DNA of 64,000 nt, taken from positions 29,822,001 through 29,886,000 of the forward strand of contig OU612065.1 of assembly GCA_914767715.1 (NCBI GenBank), read 5' to 3'. A program made the position numbers and the translations under genes. This document shows, in pieces, positions 58,101-64,000 of the stretch (position 1 is the stretch's first letter; each line of letters begins with the position of its first letter). The stretch is from Membranipora membranacea (lineage: Eukaryota > Bryozoa > Gymnolaemata > Cheilostomatida > Membraniporidae). The notes below the pieces were generated by a model that was not told the origin of the DNA, ran no database searches, and worked only from the letters and a program-made list of their open reading frames with translations.

Positions 58101-61100
58101 GCTCCACCATGGTTTGGATAAGGTTCACCAAAAGACAGAACCGGGCGGTCAAGACAACTGTGGGATACATACTTCCAGAACTCGTAAGTCTATTCTATTT
58201 AAATGTTTAACTAGGACTACCAATGATCAAGCTAGTTCTATTCAACTTCACACTTTTTATGACAACTTATTATCTATGAGAATATACCCCAGCGGCAGCG
58301 CACCACTTTGAAGGACGGTACGTTTATTCATACTTGCAAACAGGTACTTTTGGAATCAAGAGATAGTTATACATACCGGCACTTTTAGAGCACCAAGGAA
58401 GGATACTGCTTTAGCCGGCTCATGATCAGAGGGTGCGGAGTTTATGGATGTATCTACTCCTGGCATGTCTGTGTTATATTCTTCATCATCATCAGTCTAA
58501 TTTAGAAACATCATAATATAGAATGTAACAAGGCAAGAAAGAGAATCATGAAATTGGGCAGAAAACTCTCCATTGACAAACATGATATTGATATGAATAT
58601 AGAAAGCTTTACTGCTGGCCAAGCACTTTCATGATGATCCTTCAATCAGTTTTGGTGAGACTTGAAGTCCATTACAGGCTTGTAGCATGATTCATTGATA
58701 TCAGCAATTCTATTTGACTAACAAAACCTGAAGAAGAAACCGGTTAAGATTGTATGCTACAGTTATAGCGCAAACAGAAATTTGAAATCTTCATGTCCAA
58801 GATTATCTTGTCAATTATTGGCCATTACTGTTGGCAGATCTGAACTCAAGCCGAATCATGGGGAAAACATTCTGTATGAGGAAAAGTTACAGGAACAACG
58901 CCTTACATGGGGGATTGGAGCATGCAAGCTTATACATCTACTAAGAAAATCATTAAGAAATCAACAGCAATCACAGATTCCATGTCCAGTGTGACCTTTC
59001 ATTATAACGATGCTCAGCAAACGCTTGACTAATCTGAGTAGCAGAGCTTGAGTGCAAATCAGAAAGAATGGGGGGGGGGGGGGATTCATTCAGAATTGAC
59101 TCCAGCACCATTAATTTTATTTGATTTGCTTGTAACCTTCTTAGCATCCAACTTTTCTACATCAGATGCTGAGGAATTTTCAGCGGATTCGTTGGTACCG
59201 TAACTGGACTTCTGAAGAAGACGGGCAAATGAGAAGTGAAGGTCCGGTGTTATGATGAAATTGATAATAAATATAATGGGGAAATGGCGACAATAAATGA
59301 AACAAACTCAACATACATCATCATAGTATATGGGTCTCTGTGAATAGAAAATAAGCTGTAAATGAATGAATGGGTTAACACAAGGTAGATACATTTATGT
59401 AAGAATCGCCGGCCCTAAAGCATATAACGCACAGGGCATGCAACACAGATCATAGGAAACTACCCTAGAACAAGAACTCCCGGCCCAGTGAAGAAAATAT
59501 TAGCTAGAGTTTAGTTTTCCTAGTTTCAGGGTGACATAATATTAGCTATCATCATGTTTCGCTAGCTGAGGTTGATGTTTCTTTGAAGTATTGTGGTTGA
59601 ATGGATGTTAGCTAGTCATAAACGCTTGCTGTTCAAGACTTCACCAAATGGCTATTCTCACAGTGACATGCATACTAAACACAAAATACGCATTAACAAT
59701 GACAAGCATTATGAAACCAAGGGTTCCCAAACCTTCCATGCACCAGTTTGCAGACAGCAACAATTATATATGCCCAGTTACTGCCGAGTCATGGTATATT
59801 AGAGTTACCCCACACAAGAGTTCAAGAAATCGAGAAGTTTGGGAACCCTGGAGTCCATCTTTTACAGGAGTGCTCAGAGTATTCAGTCCTACCGTTGCAT
59901 CGTTGATTAGCGGCGCCCTCTCTTGTACTTGGGCACTAATCCTCTTATTAGAGGAGGGAAGGCCGACATCCTCAGGGTCTAAAAATATAGGATAAAGGTT
60001 ATCCAGTCAACTGGGTATCTTAGATATAATAAAACACCATGAATAAATATAAGCAACGTAAGTGAGTAAGTAAGTAAATTTTATATCAGACAGAACAGAG
60101 TAACAAATTGATCGGTGATATTACCAACACCTTTCCTCTCAAAAAAAAGCTTATCCTTCATGAATTATGTGAAACTTCAAACGAATTTAACCAAATTAAA
60201 TTTCAGAATCAAATTATAGATGATAGTTATAAACTGCGACTGAGCTAGTTATGAGTCAAAGCGGCACTGTGCGCAGAGAAAACTCACGTGGAACTAGAAA
60301 GAAGAAGACAATAACGGCCATGCCGAATATGATCAGCCCTGGGTAAAAGAAGGACCAGAACCAGTAGCCCTTATCCACATAGTATTCTTTGAGAAAAGCT
60401 GAGGCTATCAAGCCTCCCAGAATATTCCCAAGGGAGGTGTGCGCATTCCACACACCCATTATCAATCCTCGTCTGTGAATAACAAATACAAAGTAGAGCT
60501 TAGACAGGGGTTTATAGACGGGGGCTAAGGGTAAGGAGTAAACTTCCTATGAAAACCCCACAAACAGCGCATTGGTAAATTACTTTGGTGGCCAATGTTA
60601 CTGGAGAAATTTTTCTGCAATACTGTATCTCATAACTGAGTGTGCTGCTTTTTTGTGACATAGATGAATATCAGTGAATCACAGCCTAGTACGGTCATAT
60701 GCGATGCGTGCAATCTATTATCAAGATGGGACAGCCGGTGACCCATTCTATGATCAGACCCAAGTGTGACCAGTTATCAGTAGATACAGCTTGATATCAC
60801 TATTTATCTTGAGGTATTGAACAAGATAAGTCCTGCAGCACCTCTATATCAGCCATAATGAATCTGATAGCAACAGTTAAGTTGGCTTCAAACCCCTAGA
60901 CACGCTTGCCCGATAGTTATATATCCAAAAATTTGCCTTCTATCTCCAATTTAACATAGATAAAAGCTACAAAGAGGCGGGTGATATATAAAGAACAGGG
61001 TAGAAGTGGGATGACAATACAACATCAAACAAAATCATTAGCCTTAGTGATAAGTATACACTGTATAGTCATTGATATGAATGTATGTATGTATGACTGT

Positions 61101-63708
61101 ATATCAGTGTGTATAGTACTCCTGCATGGTCGATGGTTTACTTACTTTCCTTTTCCAAACCAGTTACCCATAGTAGCCACAACACCAGGCCAACCAGAAG
61201 ACTGGAAGATCCCGCAGCATACCTGCAGGTGGACATAACATACACAGTCGTGTAAGAAAAGCGGAAACAAGCAAATGCTCAATATATTTTACAAAGGGGG
61301 GGGGGGGTAGAATGTCATTTTAAATTATACCAAGAGTTGAGAAGATCAACGATTCGTTACCAGCTTCTATATAGTTTACAGTAGTTGATGCTTCATATAA
61401 TGACAACGGACACGAACCCCCATAGTCCGCATAATACTGTTAAGTGTAAACGCTACCACAAAAATCTGATATTATGCTGGTATATAGGCATTCTAGTTCG
61501 ACGACCAGACACAAAGCTTAGAGTGTCACTTAGAGCTCAAACAGTGAGAATGTAAAACCTGCCAGCTAGAGCCAGTATAGACATGCAATGCAATGCAATA
61601 TAAACAGATAAGACAGTCTACTGTTTCTTCATTCCATTTCCTAACACTGAGGTTGTCATCAAAACATTTCTGGATTTTCTCCCATGTCCGACTTTCATGT
61701 CTCACTATCATAGATTTGACTTTGAAAATTGATTGTTCATTTTCAATAGTGAAATTTGCTGCATTAAGTCTACCGTATACATATCAAGTTTAGGAAACCA
61801 AAACTGAGGCTACTTCACCAGAAAGTTATGCCACCTGGGGTTCATTTGCCCTTATATTAATACACTGCTTTTTTTGAGATGATACCACTTTTTACCGCAG
61901 AAACTTGTAAGTTCAATATTTCTACAACATCTGTTAAAGAAAATTGTTGCAGTTTCAAATAATAGGTGACAAAAATGGCGTAAGATTCCGCAAACAAACC
62001 TGTATAACGATGAAGTAGGCTAGCGAGTGAATTTTAAAGACATGTCCGAGACCGAAGGCAATGGTGAGAAGAGCGCTCATGGTCATACCACCAGCCAAGA
62101 AATATCTCATGTTCATCCTCTCGGCCACATGACCACTATGGAATATGTCAAATAAAATCTTATAACATGACAGCGACATGGAACTTTTCAATCAAGATGA
62201 CAGGTCATTTTGTAGCAATATTTCTGTTGGAATTTTGTGAATATGGTGTTTCAATTAGGCATACTGGTTTATAAATAGTCACATAATGCGGTGATGATTA
62301 GGGAACAATACAGAAATTAGCAATCATATTATTAGTTATTACAGTTCTGACTTTCTCATGCAGGAGAAGAGATCTAAAATTAGGCCATTTGAAATACACT
62401 AAGGTTTGAGAACCAGGATACAAATGGCTGTAAATCTGCTACATTTACAATTTGAATTCGGTGTGAAGGCTGCCTGTCACAAGCCTTGGGTGACATGGCT
62501 GTAAATATGAGAATAACATCACATACCTGATGAACATTCCGACAGCATAGGCAGCAAGATAAGCAACATCCAGAGCACCGAAATAGTCATCGTAGGTGGC
62601 ATCCTTGTCTATAATACGAATAAAATCAGAAGTCATGAATGTATAGCAGAAAATGTATTGCAAAAACAGAAGGAAACATAATGTATAAAACTGGCCTTCT
62701 TCCTATATTGATTCTGTAAATTATGATTGAGGACTCCCAATGTCTGGCATGACCCATAATGCGTTTCCAATATTTTATGAAAAGTATCATATTGTAAGTA
62801 GCCTAGCTATATTGAATTGACTCATATTTTGGCAGATTGCCTACAACAGAATGATGCATAATTTTTGCCGCCGTCAACAACACAATAGTTTGGGGTCATT
62901 ATCAGTACATCGAGCTCTTCTGACACTTTGACCCGGACCAAACACATTTTTCTAATTTCAGTTTTATCCATAACATATATAATATTATATGTTTATGGCT
63001 ATATCTATTTGTGGTTGATGCTCAGCTCATGGTCCACCACTGCCTTACTTATACATATAGTTCATTGAATTAAAGTTCAGTGGTACGCCTGAGGTTAACA
63101 TGCCCTTCACATGAGAGTCCCATGAAGATAACATATGTACACTGAAAACCCAACAAAAAATAGACAGTGGGGTGTTTGAACATTTCAACTTCTTTTGGAA
63201 ATGAGCACGGCACGATATAAGGAACGGAATCGTAGGTCATACAAAAAAAAACTTGAATGGACAGATATCGAACCAACATTCTGACCCATGACATGTTAAG
63301 CGTTATATTCTGAGGAGACTTTGAATGTTATCTTATTTTGATGAGCCCATGAGAGCCCTGTGACTCAAGAGAACATGCAACATAGAGAGGAAATATTGTC
63401 CTGGTTAGGCAAATCATGAATTTGGTGACGTTAGAATGTATTGACAATTGAGATTCGTATGAAATGAAGAGATCGTCGTTCAGTGCCTAACCAAACAGAA
63501 GTTCTGAGTTACAAAGTCTGGATATGACGAGTACAGTATGTTTGGTTATAGTCTAATCAGTGCTCTAGTTTAACATTTTTCATTGGCTAAACTCACCAAA
63601 TGGTGCCCAGCTGGAGTCACAGCTCTTATTTAGTGGTATCTGGTATATAGAAGATTCATTTCCTACCACCATACTAACAGGTGTAGAGCAGTTATTGTGT
63701 AAAGCATT
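55161..63708 (-). CDS. SLC37-family sugar-phosphate exchanger (SLC37A1/A2-like), N-terminus missing
   Basis: ER-membrane MFS antiporter; the family exchanges glucose 6-phosphate or related organophosphates for phosphate. Exons 5' to 3' (plus coordinates): 63597-63708, 62527-62608, 62000-62135, 61146-61222, 60288-60472, 59866-59978, 59317-59337, 59137-59211, 58377-58496, 57816-57912, 56939-57099, 56540-56592, 56001-56191, 55458-55573, 55161-55235; 1614 nt (537 aa) in phase. Diagnostic stretches: DDYFGALDVAYLAAYAVGMF, GNWFGKGKRGLIMGVWNAHT, FLVPHPEDVGL, GVVEFSLCLFFAKLVSYTFL, TLVDVGGIFGAIAAGLVAD, NGPYSLITTAVSADLGTHSS and TAIIDGTGSIGAALGPG. The signal/first-TM exon is beyond 64000. The central cytosolic loop is built from small exons, including a 21-nt microexon (RPIYYDD) and one with a weak donor (59137); these are the least certain parts. 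The loop is acidic (TDDDEEYNTD). Confidence 0.92.
59070..59083. repeat. Poly-G tract (G14)
   Basis: Fourteen consecutive G, about 50 nt downstream of a proposed SLC37 exon end. A G12 tract lies at 61296-61307 in another intron of the same gene. Confidence 0.9.
59490..59560. repeat. Dispersed repeat related to the 27.6 kb minisatellite
   Basis: GCTAGAGTTTAGTTTTCCTA then GTGACATAATATTAGCTA match the two flanks of the 15-bp minisatellite at 27608-27751. Here the array is represented by only about one unit. SLC37 intron. Confidence 0.6.
59717..59851. mobile_element. hAT-like MITE, 135 bp, abutting an SLC37 exon
   Basis: Ends CCAAGGGTTCCCAAACCTT and the inverse of CCAGGGTTCCCAAACTT. GGGTTCCCAAACTT-type termini are typical of hAT elements. 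It starts 15 nt beyond the proposed donor of the exon ending at 59866, and the reading frame stays open into it. No target duplication is recognised. Confidence 0.6.
62961..63005. mobile_element. Mini foldback insertion, 29 bp, with 6/8 target duplication
   Basis: A palindromic 29-mer (62969-62997) starts CATAACATATATAA and ends ATTATATGTTTATG, close to the 37224 and 38462 insertions. It is flanked by GTTTTATC and GCTATATC (6 of 8 identical), as expected of an older copy. SLC37 intron. Confidence 0.55.
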
Positions 63709-64000
63709 CTACAATGAAGCAAATGCACCTGGTATTGAAAATTAAGTCTGAATATTGACAAATGAACATTTATTTATACAGCCTTACTTTTGCAGTAATG
63801 CTTCGAGTGAGAAGCTGGACAAAGGGTATTGTGTACCAAAGCCTACTGAGAAGGGTTTTTCAACTATCATGTCGGAAACAATAGCTTCACCGCAAACAAA
63901 TTGGGAACCAAATGGCCTTGTTGTAGGATAATAAAATGTAGATTTGGGAAAAAGCAACAACGATAATTTGACTTAGTTTCTGAAAACAAAATTGCAAATT

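Noticed and set aside
59593-59995. Plus-strand open frames of 69 and 115 aa
   Set aside because: They overlap the hAT-like element and the antisense of an SLC37 exon.
1-64000. CRISPR arrays, operons, bacterial-type islands or viral genomes
   Set aside because: No regularly spaced repeats, ribosome-binding-site-led gene runs or viral gene sets were seen; spliced animal genes cover the window.

Overview
This is animal nuclear DNA: AT-rich, with GT-AG introns of roughly 100-900 bp, non-LTR retrotransposon remains and many small foldback DNA transposons. Ciliary (IFT172), neuropeptide-receptor and ER-membrane genes are clearly metazoan. The receptor resembles protostome myosuppressin/DMSR-type receptors, so a ciliated invertebrate bilaterian is likely. 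I cannot name the taxon.

Layout. (1) 1-19357, + strand: the 3' 23 coding exons of IFT172 (about the last 1228 residues). A LINE tail fragment, an intron-containing tRNA-Arg(TCT)-like gene and a 5.5 kb repeat-filled intron lie inside it. (2) 22818-24083, +: a single-exon peptide GPCR. (3) 24130-28360: no gene, but a 9-copy 15-bp minisatellite. (4) 28484-44366, - strand: a complete 14-exon class III GLUT (SLC2A10/12-like). One intron holds a decayed 2.5 kb LINE, and others hold MITEs. (5) 45075-46661, +: an intronless D-xylulose kinase (XYLB), head to head with the GLUT. (6) 49688-51825, -: FKBP11, five exons. (7) 52824-54621, +: a CLCC1-like ER chloride channel, four exons, head to head with FKBP11. 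(8) 55161-63708, -: the C-terminal 15 exons of an SLC37 sugar-phosphate exchanger, whose N-terminus lies beyond the window. CLCC1 and SLC37 converge.

The genes give two thematic sets: sugar handling (GLUT, xylulose kinase, SLC37) and the ER membrane (FKBP11, CLCC1). Both divergent pairs share intergenic regions of 1 kb or less. That arrangement is seen directly; any shared regulation is inference.

The most unusual signal is a set of ultra-short palindromes of 29-35 bp, scattered from 18 to 63 kb. Each is flanked by direct repeats of about 8 bp, like hAT transposon target-site duplications. They look like near-minimal foldback transposon insertions. A larger 127-bp foldback element (48489-48615) also has a perfect 8-bp duplication. 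Every multi-exon model was checked by summing exon lengths, keeping phase across junctions and comparing with remembered family sequences. No database search was possible.
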